Positions 1 through 6,099 of a stretch of 13,491 bases of DNA are shown piece by piece (the first letter of the stretch is position 1; each line of letters starts with the position of its first letter). A program made the translations under genes and the position numbers. This stretch comes from Chloroflexota bacterium (GTDB taxonomy: Bacteria; Chloroflexota; Anaerolineae; Anaerolineales; UBA11858). Where the stretch lies: NCBI GenBank assembly GCA_030666985.1, contig DAOUWT010000046.1, forward strand, positions 1-13,491, given 5' to 3'. A model generated the notes under the pieces. The model saw only the letters and a program-made list of their open reading frames with translations, did no database searches and was not told where the DNA came from.

Positions 1-17
1 CAGGAAATCAGGGGAGG

Positions 18-58
18 CCAGGTGCGTTGCACTCCGCTTTTGAGTGCACTGCACCTGG
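18..58. repeat. Strong intergenic stem-loop (REP-like palindrome)
   Basis: Two 17-nt arms (18-34 and 42-58) pair with only two adjacent mismatches around a 7-nt loop; the arms start CCAGGTGC and end GCACCTGG. No T-run follows, so it is not a typical intrinsic terminator on the plus strand. It lies upstream of the 218-532 gene. It could be a REP-like repeat, the end of a small mobile element, or a hairpin ending a transcript from outside the window. Confidence 0.6.
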
Positions 59-164
59 GAGGATAACTAAGCCATCCCCGTAGTTTGTCCAAAAATCAAG
101 TATAATGTATGAGATGGTTCAAAGAGTTAAGAGGATAAGTTTTGGTTGGAAGAAAAACAAAGTC

Positions 165-194
165 TTGCCTTTGGGCGATGCTGGCTGGTACAAT
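165..194 (+). promoter_or_regulatory. Sigma-70-like promoter of the TumE-type toxin-antitoxin pair
   Basis: A TTGCCT -35 box (165-170) and a TACAAT -10 box (189-194) are separated by 18 nt. Each matches the consensus at four to five positions. The gene's Shine-Dalgarno GGAGGTG (204-210) follows closely, giving a very short leader. A second TATAAT lies at 101-106 but has no good -35 partner. Confidence 0.5.
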
Positions 195-217
195 CAATAA
201 TATGGAGGTGAAATATT

Positions 218-532
218 ATGAATCAAAAAACGAGTATGACATTACAAGATATTATTGAAGATATTCACGCGCTCACAGAAGACATTGAAGTCTATGAGCG
301 AAAATATGGTGTTCTAACAGAAACATTCTATGAATCATATATGAGTGGTGAAGAACCTGAAGATGACGCTTGGGTATTAGATTGGGGTGACTGGGCAGGG
401 GCTTATAAAATCCTTTTACGCCGTCAAAAGCAATATCGTCGAACCATGCAAAACTTGCGTGGGCAAACAACAAGCATTGTAAAAGTGATAGGAAAAACAA
501 CAAAACGTGAACCCATTCCAGTCGCTTCGTGA
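218..532 (+). CDS. Small coiled-coil protein, putative antitoxin of a TumE-type pair
   Basis: A 104-aa soluble protein with an acidic, helical N-terminal half (residues 8-50), a DWGDWAGAY segment at about 55-63 and a basic C-terminal half with the RRQKQYRR stretch (68-75). A GGAGGTG Shine-Dalgarno sits 7 nt before the ATG, so the start is firm. The next gene begins inside its last codons (26-nt overlap), a sign of translational coupling. Placement directly upstream of a TumE/DUF6516-like protein suggests it is the antitoxin. Described TumA antitoxins are, as I recall, helix-turn-helix proteins; no such motif is evident here, so this may be a different partner type. The region is visibly AT-richer than the rest of the window, consistent with horizontal acquisition. 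The antitoxin role is inference from context. Confidence 0.7.
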   Translation: MNQKTSMTLQDIIEDIHALTEDIEVYERKYGVLTETFYESYMSGEEPEDDAWVLDWGDWAGAYKILLRRQKQYRRTMQNLRGQTTSIVKVIGKTTKREPIPVAS

Positions 533-962
533 TTACGAAGAATACATATACACTCTAAAGCAACACTTTCCGTCAATTCAGCGGTCTACGTTGGTGGTTA
601 TCCGTCGTGGTAAGCGGGTAGCTATACTGAAAGGCGAATTGACTTTTGCTCAAGGGTATCGGATCACTATCCAGGAACGTTTGTCGGTTGATACAGGAAC
701 CATTGAAAATGAATTTTACGGATATGAACTATGGCATAATGCCGAAAAAATAGCCTGGTATGATGCGCAACCTCATCCTAACACCCCTGAACTTGCAAGT
801 ACACACCCCCACCATAAACACATTCCGCCTGATATTAAACACAATCGCGTCCCCGCGCCAAACATGAGTTTTACACAACCCAACCTCCCCGCTCTAATCA
901 GTGAAATCGAAAACCTGGTTGCTCAATTAGCAGAGACAAACGTAGATAACGTTGAAAAGTAA
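507..962 (+). CDS. TumE/DUF6516-like toxin
   Basis: A 151-aa protein that resembles the TumE (DUF6516) toxin family. A beta-rich first half (residues 25-75) leads into YGYELWHNAEKIAWYD (71-86), then the family's most striking part, a His-rich stretch STHPHHKHIPPDIKHNR (98-114), followed by a helix ending EIENLVAQLAE. The start is GTG at 507, inside the upstream gene, with AGGAAA about 10 nt before it; no ATG near the N-terminus gives an alternative. The molecular target of this family is not something I can state from sequence. The gene forms a two-gene operon with the 218-532 protein and converges on the minus-strand genes. Recognition rests on memory of the HPHHKHIPPDIKH motif; a plain hypothetical is the alternative. 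Confidence 0.7.
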   Translation: MNPFQSLRDYEEYIYTLKQHFPSIQRSTLVVIRRGKRVAILKGELTFAQGYRITIQERLSVDTGTIENEFYGYELWHNAEKIAWYDAQPHPNTPELASTHPHHKHIPPDIKHNRVPAPNMSFTQPNLPALISEIENLVAQLAETNVDNVEK

Positions 963-998
963 ACCAATCCTCAAGAGGTGCTGCACTAAGGAATGAGA

Positions 999-1083
999 AT
1001 TAAATAACTTGCCCAAAGACCCTAAGGGTTTCTGAGGTGAAAACCCTTAGGGTCTGGTTTTAGAAATGGGAAAGTTATTTAAT
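999..1083. repeat. 85-bp nested palindrome (MITE-like; possible terminator)
   Basis: The outer arms (999-1015 and 1067-1083, 17 nt, starting ATTAAATAAC and ending GTTATTTAAT) pair with one mismatch. The inner arms (1017-1031 and 1041-1055, AGACCCTAAGGGTTT and its reverse complement) pair perfectly around a 9-nt loop. Each inner arm is itself a small palindrome, ACCCT-A-AGGGT. It begins 37 nt after the toxin stop and could end that transcript. The architecture is that of a non-autonomous element with terminal inverted repeats. A related element lies at 12743-12822. Confidence 0.65.
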
Positions 1084-1240
1084 CACGGTTCCTAAGGGGA
1101 AAGACACCAACATTTTGTGAGTGATGGTTTTGGTAGGTATGGGATTCGGGCAACATCTTCCAAATACGGCAAGGGCGATTGCACTTAGAACTGAATTACC
1201 CTCTGTGGTATAGATAAATTCCCCACCACGGGACTGCCGT

Positions 1241-1308
1241 CCACGAACAAGCGCGAATACGCGAATACATGCGGGGAAAAATTCGCGTATTCGAGGCCGC
1301 ATTCGTGG
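1241..1308. repeat. Nested inverted repeat built on a CGAATACGCGAAT core
   Basis: CGAATACGCGAAT (1254-1266) and its exact reverse complement (1281-1293) flank a 14-nt loop. Outside them CCACGAA (1241-1247) and TTCGTGG (1302-1308) also pair. Such a stem-loop inside a gene-free region is typical of a dispersed intergenic repeat. Confidence 0.55.
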
Positions 1309-1377
1309 ATAGTCTTTGAACGGAGCATTTGTAATTTCACAACACCCTCTTACCCCCAACAATCAGCGAAAAATCTC

Positions 1378-1415
1378 CTAGTCACTGATTCCCTAGTCAC
1401 TAGTCCCTGATTCCC
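1378..1415. repeat. Short direct-repeat tract (CTAGTCACT/GATTCCC units)
   Basis: CTAGTCACT occurs at 1378-1386 and 1393-1401, a CTAGTCCCT variant at 1400-1408, and GATTCCC at 1387-1393 and 1409-1415. The tract ends just after the stop of the uridine-kinase-like gene. It looks like slipped-strand duplication with no coding role. Confidence 0.5.
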
Positions 1416-1418
1416 CCC

Positions 1419-2762
1419 TCACCCCGCCTCATAACAACTCCCGCCGATGAACTCCCGCAAAATAGAGTCCGCTGGGATGGGAGAATCATCCCCCACGGGA
1501 GTGACTTGCTCCAAAAGTTCATGCACCCGTTTGGCACGGATATAAGCATCTTCCCGCAGGGGGTCATCGCGGTAATCTTCTACCCATCCCGCAAAATTAT
1601 CCAGCATCCGTGCGGCATAGATGGGCAATTCGTAAGGCAAGCCCGTATTGACAATATAATCCGCCAGGGAATTATTGGGGATGATGTGACGCATCTCGCT
1701 GGCCCTGACGTAGTGCCAATGCGTCAACGTGCGGCGGGGATCGTAAGCGCGGTGGACTTCATCCCGTAACATGCGGCGGATGAGGCGTAAATCTGTCCAG
1801 CGCACGTATTTGCCATTCTTATCTTTCATTTGCAAAAGCGGCTCAAGGTAGAGCTTGAACTTCACATCATCAGGAACACTAGCTGTCATAGGGGGATATA
1901 AACCATGCAAGCTATCAATGAGGATCACATCGTCAGGGCCTACGCGCATTGTGGTACCGGGCAACTCACGTTTTCCCGTTTTGAAATTATAAAACGGTAT
2001 TTCGACCCTTTCCCCTGCTATCAGCTTGTGGATATGCTCGTCAATCAAATCTATATCCAGAGCCTGGGGCGTCTCGAAATCATGATCGCCAAATTCGTCT
2101 TTGGGGTGCATTTCCAAATCGAAGAAATAATTATCCACGTTCAAAGTGATCAGGTTCATGCCCTTCTCAGTCAGCCTTTCCTCGACTTTCGTGGTGGTGG
2201 TCGTTTTCCCAGAGGATGAAGGCCCGCTGACAATTACCAGTTTCAGTTCGCCGCGCCGTTTCACGATTTGGTCAACCACGTTTTTGATATCAATGTTATA
2301 AGCTGCTTCGGATTCTTGGACAAGCTCAGGATACTCTCCGCGGGCGATACGCTCGTTCAGCCCAGCAACGGTATTGACGCCATGGGCAACCGCCCAATCC
2401 AGCGAATACCACGTCTTGGCCCAGGGGATTCTACAAATAGAACGGTCTTGCCGCGCATCTTGTTGTTCCCGCTGGCGGGCGCTTTCGGCACGGTACAAGA
2501 TATAAGCCTTGGCTACTGTAGCGTGCCCGTTTTCGATAAGCACTTTTTCAACGATGTCTTGAATCTCCTCCACGGTTGGGGTATACCCCGCTGGCGTGGA
2601 GGCTTCTAGAATATCAACTACTTGCTCGGTCAGCTCAACAGCGGTAGCCCGGTCTCGTCCCCCCACGGCCACGGCGGCCCGGTAAATGGCATTGGTGATC
2701 CTCTCAGCCGTAAAATCTACGACCGCCCCGCTGCGCTTGACGACTTTTGTGATTTTAGGCAT
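1419..2762 (-). CDS. ATP-cone domain fused to uridine-kinase/phosphoribulokinase-like P-loop kinase
   Basis: A 447-aa cytosolic protein. Residues 3-95 read as an ATP-cone, the nucleotide-sensing module of ribonucleotide reductases and NrdR: KVVKRSG at 7-12, FTAERITNAI at 17-26 and EEIQDIVEKVLIENGH at 65-80. Residues about 172-400 form a uridine-kinase-like kinase with a Walker A loop GPSSSGKTT (180-188), VDNYF (209-213) in the place of the family's acceptor-site Asp, and FETPQALDIDLI (229-240). Residues 96-170 link the two. The kinase probably phosphorylates a nucleoside or similar small substrate, with the ATP-cone as an allosteric nucleotide sensor; both are inference. The ATG at 2762 is preceded by GAGGGA. 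The upstream inverted repeat at 2785-2815 may regulate it. The frame is intact and the domains are clear; the substrate is not. Confidence 0.85.
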   Translation of the reverse strand: MPKITKVVKRSGAVVDFTAERITNAIYRAAVAVGGRDRATAVELTEQVVDILEASTPAGYTPTVEEIQDIVEKVLIENGHATVAKAYILYRAESARQREQQDARQDRSICRIPWAKTWYSLDWAVAHGVNTVAGLNERIARGEYPELVQESEAAYNIDIKNVVDQIVKRRGELKLVIVSGPSSSGKTTTTTKVEERLTEKGMNLITLNVDNYFFDLEMHPKDEFGDHDFETPQALDIDLIDEHIHKLIAGERVEIPFYNFKTGKRELPGTTMRVGPDDVILIDSLHGLYPPMTASVPDDVKFKLYLEPLLQMKDKNGKYVRWTDLRLIRRMLRDEVHRAYDPRRTLTHWHYVRASEMRHIIPNNSLADYIVNTGLPYELPIYAARMLDNFAGWVEDYRDDPLREDAYIRAKRVHELLEQVTPVGDDSPIPADSILREFIGGSCYEAG

Positions 2763-2784
2763 GATTTTGTTTCCCTCATAATCC

Positions 2785-2815
2785 GTTTAACGTTGGAATG
2801 TGAGAACGTTTAAAC
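2785..2815. promoter_or_regulatory. Inverted repeat upstream of the ATP-cone kinase, possible operator or terminator
   Basis: GTTTAACGTT (2785-2794) and AACGTTTAAAC (2805-2815) form a near-perfect inverted repeat with a 10-nt centre; each arm holds an AACGTT palindrome. It fills the gap between the PIN toxin stop (2819) and the kinase start (2762). The arms are about two helical turns apart, as for a dimeric regulator. It could instead be a weak terminator of the toxin-antitoxin transcript. It does not look like a known NrdR box to me. Confidence 0.4.
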
Positions 2816-2818
2816 ATA

Positions 2819-3352
2819 CTAACATTTAATAGCCTCTCGAATTCGCGTTTCTGTATCTGGCTCAAGAGGGATGGTTTCCAAAATACCTGCCAGTACATCA
2901 CGGTCAAAACGTTCCGCTATAGCTCCTTTGGGCAAGGGATACAATTCTACCGCCAAAAGAAACTGACCAGGGTTCACGATCGCAACACCCCGGAAGCGCC
3001 GCATATCAAGCAAATCACGGTCGCTACTCACCAGATATTGTGCTTCTCCCTCAACAGCACAGGCCAAGAACTTATCATCCTTAGCATCCCGGCAAGCGCC
3101 TGATACATCAATGTTCCCTGGCACGTGGTGAGAGAAACGCTCCAAACCGCGAAACAGCCCGTCTAGGGGAACATTAGCAAGCCGTTGAATACGTGGCCGC
3201 TTCAGCACTGCTTCTAACTCCCCACGGGTTGCTGGTGACGAGATAAATCTAAAAGTACCGGCACGCCAATGAGCCACAACTCGGCTCATCAATTTGCCTT
3301 TGGTCAAGACATAGCTAACCAGCGAACTGGTATCAATAACCACGCTCAACAT
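2819..3352 (-). CDS. PIN-domain toxin (VapC-like RNase, COG1569 type)
   Basis: A 177-aa protein with a complete PIN fold: first acidic residue D7 in VVIDTSS (4-10), E45 in GELEAVLKRP (44-53), the DAKDDKFLACA stretch (89-99) with D92/D93, and SSDRDLLDM (109-117) with D111. These acidic residues coordinate the metal used for RNA cleavage in the PIN family. The type matches the 'putative toxin, PIN family' group rather than short VapC proteins, with about 45 extra C-terminal residues after the domain. The ATG lies 3 nt after the stop of the Phd-like antitoxin gene, so the two form one operon. Expected role: toxin inhibited by the upstream antitoxin. The RNA target cannot be read from sequence. 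Confidence 0.87.
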   Translation of the reverse strand: MLSVVIDTSSLVSYVLTKGKLMSRVVAHWRAGTFRFISSPATRGELEAVLKRPRIQRLANVPLDGLFRGLERFSHHVPGNIDVSGACRDAKDDKFLACAVEGEAQYLVSSDRDLLDMRRFRGVAIVNPGQFLLAVELYPLPKGAIAERFDRDVLAGILETIPLEPDTETRIREAIKC

Positions 3353-3355
3353 AGT

Positions 3356-3652
3356 CTACTCTTCCGCGTCGGCTACATCTTCACGCGCCTGCTCGATAAT
3401 GGCTAATACATCCTCTTCGCTCAAGTCAACGTTGCGGGCGGCATTCCTCTCTGCGCTATCCTCTAACCAATCGAAGAACGCCTCTCTTTTCTGATTGAAT
3501 CTCTGGTATTGCTGATACATGTCCAGGTTAACAATAACCGCTTGGGGCCGCCCGAAAGTTTCAAGCAAATAACTTGCGCCTTGTTCTTGTACTTGGTGCA
3601 GCACATCGGTCAATGTCTGGCGTAATTCCGTAGTTCCTATACTCTTTTCCAT
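3356..3652 (-). CDS. Phd/YefM-family antitoxin
   Basis: A 98-aa protein with the Phd/YefM DNA-binding N-terminal domain: IGTTELRQTLTDVLHQV (5-21), then the strand-turn segment YLLETFGRPQAVIVNLDMYQQY (28-49), and an acidic C-terminal tail (60-98) of the sort that wraps the toxin. The ATG at 3652 is chosen because GAGGTG lies 5 nt upstream; a TTG five codons earlier would overlap that Shine-Dalgarno. It should neutralise the PIN toxin encoded 3 nt downstream and repress the shared promoter at 3680-3725. Phd-type antitoxins paired with PIN toxins are common. Confidence 0.87.
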   Translation of the reverse strand: MEKSIGTTELRQTLTDVLHQVQEQGASYLLETFGRPQAVIVNLDMYQQYQRFNQKREAFFDWLEDSAERNAARNVDLSEEDVLAIIEQAREDVADAEE

Positions 3653-3679
3653 CAAAACACCTCGCAATTATTACACACT

Positions 3680-3725
3680 TTATAAACCTTATAAATATTA
3701 TAAGAACCTTGAGGTTTATTGTCAA
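3680..3725 (-). promoter_or_regulatory. Consensus promoter with phased TTATAA operators for the PIN toxin-antitoxin operon
   Basis: On the minus strand a perfect TTGACA -35 (3720-3725) is spaced exactly 17 nt from a perfect TATAAT -10 (3697-3702). The spacer contains the near-palindrome AACCTTGAGGTT (3705-3716, plus strand). Three self-complementary TTATAA sites begin at 3680, 3689 and 3698, a strict 9-bp period, and the last overlaps the -10. This layout suits autorepression by the Phd/YefM antitoxin alone or with the toxin. The -35 starts 13 bp from the stop codon of the glycosyltransferase gene. Confidence 0.75.
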
Positions 3726-3737
3726 TCGTAGGCAAGT

Positions 3738-5828
3738 CTAAAACGAAAACGGCTCCAAAGTCGTGTTCAGCAATTGCCACTCGGCAGAAGGCGTCCAGCG
3801 TAAATAATCTTCCCCGTCGTAATAAATTATCACCAAGGCGGGGTCATCCAGGGGGATGGTGAACGCGAATCGCACCTCCCGCACATCTTCCCGGTCGGGA
3901 GTGACCTCCACAATGGCAGCCGTGAACAGCCCCGTGGTGTATACGTCCCCCACCGTGAACTTCAGCTCAGAGCGCACCAGGCGGGCAAACATATTGCTCA
4001 ACCAGCCAACATCCTCCGTGCGCAAAAGAATTGTGTTTTCCCCCTCGCTCCGAACCGAAACGCGCCCGTTGAAACTAGAGAGAATGCGCAAATCCACGTA
4101 CTCGCCGCGATGATAGCGGTAAATATCGGGCAAATAAAAAGTGTTATAAGAAGAATTCGTGTTCAAATAAACAACGTGTTGGTGGATGTCGGCCTGGATG
4201 AGGGGGAGGCTTTCCGTCACGGTATCTTCTGGCCAACCCAGGCTGGGAATCCACATAAAGGGGTAGATGAAAAGCAGCGCCAGGGGGAGGATTAGGGCTG
4301 AAACGAGCAGGTACCACGCCCAAATGCGGGACAAAAGCCTACCCCGCTGCGAAAACCACACCCCAGGGGCAGGGCCTGGCTCAAGCGGGGCGGACGGCTC
4401 AGGATGGGCCTTTGGCCGAGGCGCAGCGTCCCCCAGGGATAGGCGAGAACGCAGCCGCGGCATCCGCAATATCAGCCAAGAGACAACAAATAAGCCATAA
4501 ATGCTGGGGAAATACAACAACCGCTCGCCGGGGTCGGTGGCCAGGCCGGGGAGGAGGCTGAGGGTGAAAATCGCCAGCGCAAACCACACCGTCCGCTCGC
4601 CCCGGTAAGGCAAAATCGCCCAAATCAAGAGGATCACCAGAATTACGCCAAAGGCAGCCACGAAGGGCAGTGAGCCGGGCATCATCATCACAATGGATGG
4701 TAAAAATTGCGTCAGGAGGGCCACGAACATGACCGGGAGGTTGGGCAAGGCACGCGCCAGGTAGCGTGCGGGCTGAGAGAAGGGATCAACGTACATCAGG
4801 CTGGTGACGGGGGGAAAGAGGGCGCGGTAAAAGGCCATGTAGGCGGCGAAAACTGCCAGGGGGATGCCCCACGCCCACCATCCCCGCAGGAAGAGGCGTA
4901 CCCGCTCCTGAAAAGTCACACCCCTTCCACGCTCATGGAGGAACGCCCCCACGTGCTCAGAGGGGAACGCCAGATCCCCGGATTCAGCGGAGTCCGCGGG
5001 ATCTGCCGATCCCGCTCGAGCATTGAAAGTTGACCATCTTCCACGCTCAGAGGGGAACGCCCCCACATGCTCAGAGGGGATCGCCAGATCCCCGGATTCA
5101 GCGGAGTCCGCGGGAGCTGCCGATCCCGCTCGAGCATTGAAAGTTGACCATCTTCCACGCTCGGAGGGGAACGCCCCCACATGCTCAGAGGGGATCGCCA
5201 GATCCCCGGATTCAGCGGAGTCCGCGGGAGCTGCCGATCCCGCTCGAGCATTAGTAACTGACCCTTTCCCACGCTCACGGGGGATCGCCAGATCCCCCAA
5301 CCGCCCGGCGAAGAAAAATTCATAAACAACGACAATAACGGGGTAAATGGCGGCGGTCTCTTTAGAAGCAAAGGCGGCCAGGAAGAGGAGCAAGCTCAAC
5401 CCAAAAAGCCAGGGTTTGCGCTCCTCACGGGACTTAATGTGAGATAAAAAGGCCAAGTTGAGAAAAAGAGCGCACAGCAAATCGGTAATGGTCGCGATCC
5501 AGGCCACTGTCATGCCGTGATCTTCGCAAATGAGAAAAAGGAGGGCGGCCAGGAGGGCGGGCGCGTCTCGCTGGGAGAGGCGGCGCAAAACCAAAAAGGC
5601 GGTGAAAGCTGTCAGGGCATGAATCAGGGTTGAGGTGATGTGAAAAGGGACGGCATTACGGCCAAAGACGCGGTAGAGGGCGGTCAGCGTCCAACTGGCA
5701 ATGGGGCGCAGGAAAGCTCCCCCTCCCTCAACGGACATCCACCACAGTTGGGTAAAGCCCTGATAATCCTCCACGGGAATCCCCCAAAAGCCCAGCCAGG
5801 GATTGTAGGGCGTGGCGCCTTCGAGCAT
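3738..5828 (-). CDS. Polytopic GT-C-like glycosyltransferase (uninterrupted part)
   Basis: A 696-codon open frame for a membrane protein with about ten hydrophobic helices. FLRPIASWTLTALYRVFG (39-56), an EDHGMTVAWIATITDLL segment (102-118) and ASKETAAIYP (154-163) resemble conserved stretches of PMT/TMTC-like GT-C transferases, which move sugars from lipid-linked donors outside the membrane. A poorly hydrophobic insertion at residues 178-310 holds a tandem repeat. Further helices follow (about 318-340, 355-400, 420-470, 505-540), then a C-terminal soluble domain of about 150 residues. The ATG at 5828 is probably not the native start: the same frame runs upstream through a helix and an Asp-Asp loop to a TGA, with an ATG and Shine-Dalgarno beyond it (see 5829-5966). 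Starting at 5828 would lose the first helix and the likely catalytic loop. Substrate unknown. Confidence 0.75.
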   Translation of the reverse strand: MLEGATPYNPWLGFWGIPVEDYQGFTQLWWMSVEGGGAFLRPIASWTLTALYRVFGRNAVPFHITSTLIHALTAFTAFLVLRRLSQRDAPALLAALLFLICEDHGMTVAWIATITDLLCALFLNLAFLSHIKSREERKPWLFGLSLLLFLAAFASKETAAIYPVIVVVYEFFFAGRLGDLAIPRERGKGSVTNARAGSAAPADSAESGDLAIPSEHVGAFPSERGRWSTFNARAGSAAPADSAESGDLAIPSEHVGAFPSERGRWSTFNARAGSADPADSAESGDLAFPSEHVGAFLHERGRGVTFQERVRLFLRGWWAWGIPLAVFAAYMAFYRALFPPVTSLMYVDPFSQPARYLARALPNLPVMFVALLTQFLPSIVMMMPGSLPFVAAFGVILVILLIWAILPYRGERTVWFALAIFTLSLLPGLATDPGERLLYFPSIYGLFVVSWLILRMPRLRSRLSLGDAAPRPKAHPEPSAPLEPGPAPGVWFSQRGRLLSRIWAWYLLVSALILPLALLFIYPFMWIPSLGWPEDTVTESLPLIQADIHQHVVYLNTNSSYNTFYLPDIYRYHRGEYVDLRILSSFNGRVSVRSEGENTILLRTEDVGWLSNMFARLVRSELKFTVGDVYTTGLFTAAIVEVTPDREDVREVRFAFTIPLDDPALVIIYYDGEDYLRWTPSAEWQLLNTTLEPFSF
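4920..5297 (-). repeat. In-frame 114-bp (38-aa) tandem repeat inside the glycosyltransferase gene
   Basis: The 38-aa unit contains GDLAIPSEHVGAF, ERGRWSTFNARAG and ADSAES. Landmark bases recur at 4941, 5055 and 5169, exactly 114 bp apart. The copy nearest the N-terminus (up to 5297) lacks eight residues and the last one diverges, giving four GDLA motifs. GDLAIP is encoded by a perfect hairpin, GGGGATC-tggc-GATCCCC, and each unit also holds GCGGA-C-TCCGC. The repeat lies after a membrane helix, probably in an exposed loop. Copy number is likely to vary by recombination or slippage. Confidence 0.9.
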
Positions 5829-5966
5829 GTTGATGAAGATGAAATCGTCGGCGGCAAATCCGGAACCGAAGTAGGGGGCGTAGGCCAGGAGACCGAGGAT
5901 GATGAATCCTAATCCTACGATCCAAAGGGGGATATCTCATCCGAAGAGGTGGACTTTGGTTTTCAT
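5829..5966 (-). other. Disrupted 5' end of the glycosyltransferase gene: ATG, nine codons, in-frame TGA
   Basis: An ATG at 5964-5966 is preceded by AAGGAGG (5972-5978). It opens MKTKVHLFG and meets TGA at 5937-5939, in the same frame as the 3738-5828 gene. After the stop the frame continues without break: DIPLWIVGLGFIILGLLA, a membrane helix, then YFGSGFAADDFIFIN, an Asp-Asp loop typical of GT-C enzymes. A single TGG-to-TGA change would explain this. No ATG, GTG or TTG lies in frame between the TGA and 5828. Candidates are a nonsense mutation, an assembly error or readthrough. Full length would be 742 aa. Confidence 0.8.
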
Positions 5967-6008
5967 AGTTCCTCCTTTATAACACAGACTGTAACCGTTC
6001 AGCCCTTG

Positions 6009-6080
6009 CCCTCACCCTAACCCTCTCCCAGGGGGAGAGGGGATGCCTTCTCTTCCTCTGGAAGAGGATTGAGGTGAGGG
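6009..6080. repeat. Intergenic palindrome of the CCCTCACCCTAACCCTCTCCC type
   Basis: CCCTCACC (6009-6016) pairs with GGTGAGGG (6073-6080). Inside are CCCTCTCCC facing GGGAGAGGG (6021-6041) and CTCTTCC facing GGAAGAG (6050-6065). A run of nine G follows (6078-6086). The ends match a dispersed repeat I have seen in genomes of many bacterial phyla. It lies between the lipoprotein gene stop (6100) and the glycosyltransferase start (5966), where it may end or attenuate transcription. Confidence 0.7.
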
Positions 6081-6099
6081 GGGGGGAACAATTTACCCC

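Larger units (their letters stand above)
963..1418. other. Gene-free intergenic block rich in palindromes and short repeats
   Basis: This 456-bp stretch separates the converging TumE-type operon and the uridine-kinase-like gene. The only long minus-strand frame (1075-1362) has no recognisable domain, no good ribosome binding site and an odd composition, and it covers palindromes, so I do not call it a gene. The block holds an 85-bp palindrome (999-1083), a nested hairpin (1241-1308) and a tract of short direct repeats (1378-1415). It may be a landing zone for small mobile elements. Confidence 0.6.

Noticed and set aside
101..106. A perfect TATAAT upstream of the TumE-type operon
   Set aside because: No -35 box at suitable spacing and no extended -10; the TTGCCT/TACAAT pair nearer the gene is better.
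1075..1362. A 95-codon minus-strand frame in the gene-free block
   Set aside because: No recognisable domain, no ribosome binding site, odd residue composition, and it runs through a palindromic repeat.
4920..5297. A CRISPR array, suggested by the regular repeats in the glycosyltransferase gene
   Set aside because: The repeats are contiguous, in frame, and have no unique spacers.
4916..5371. A 151-codon minus-strand frame rich in repeats
   Set aside because: It is the out-of-frame reading of the 114-bp tandem repeat within the glycosyltransferase gene.
5937..5939. TGA read as tryptophan through an alternative genetic code
   Set aside because: TGA ends the 218-532, 1419-2762, 9676-10818 and 12816-13491 genes at the expected places, and Trp is encoded by TGG.
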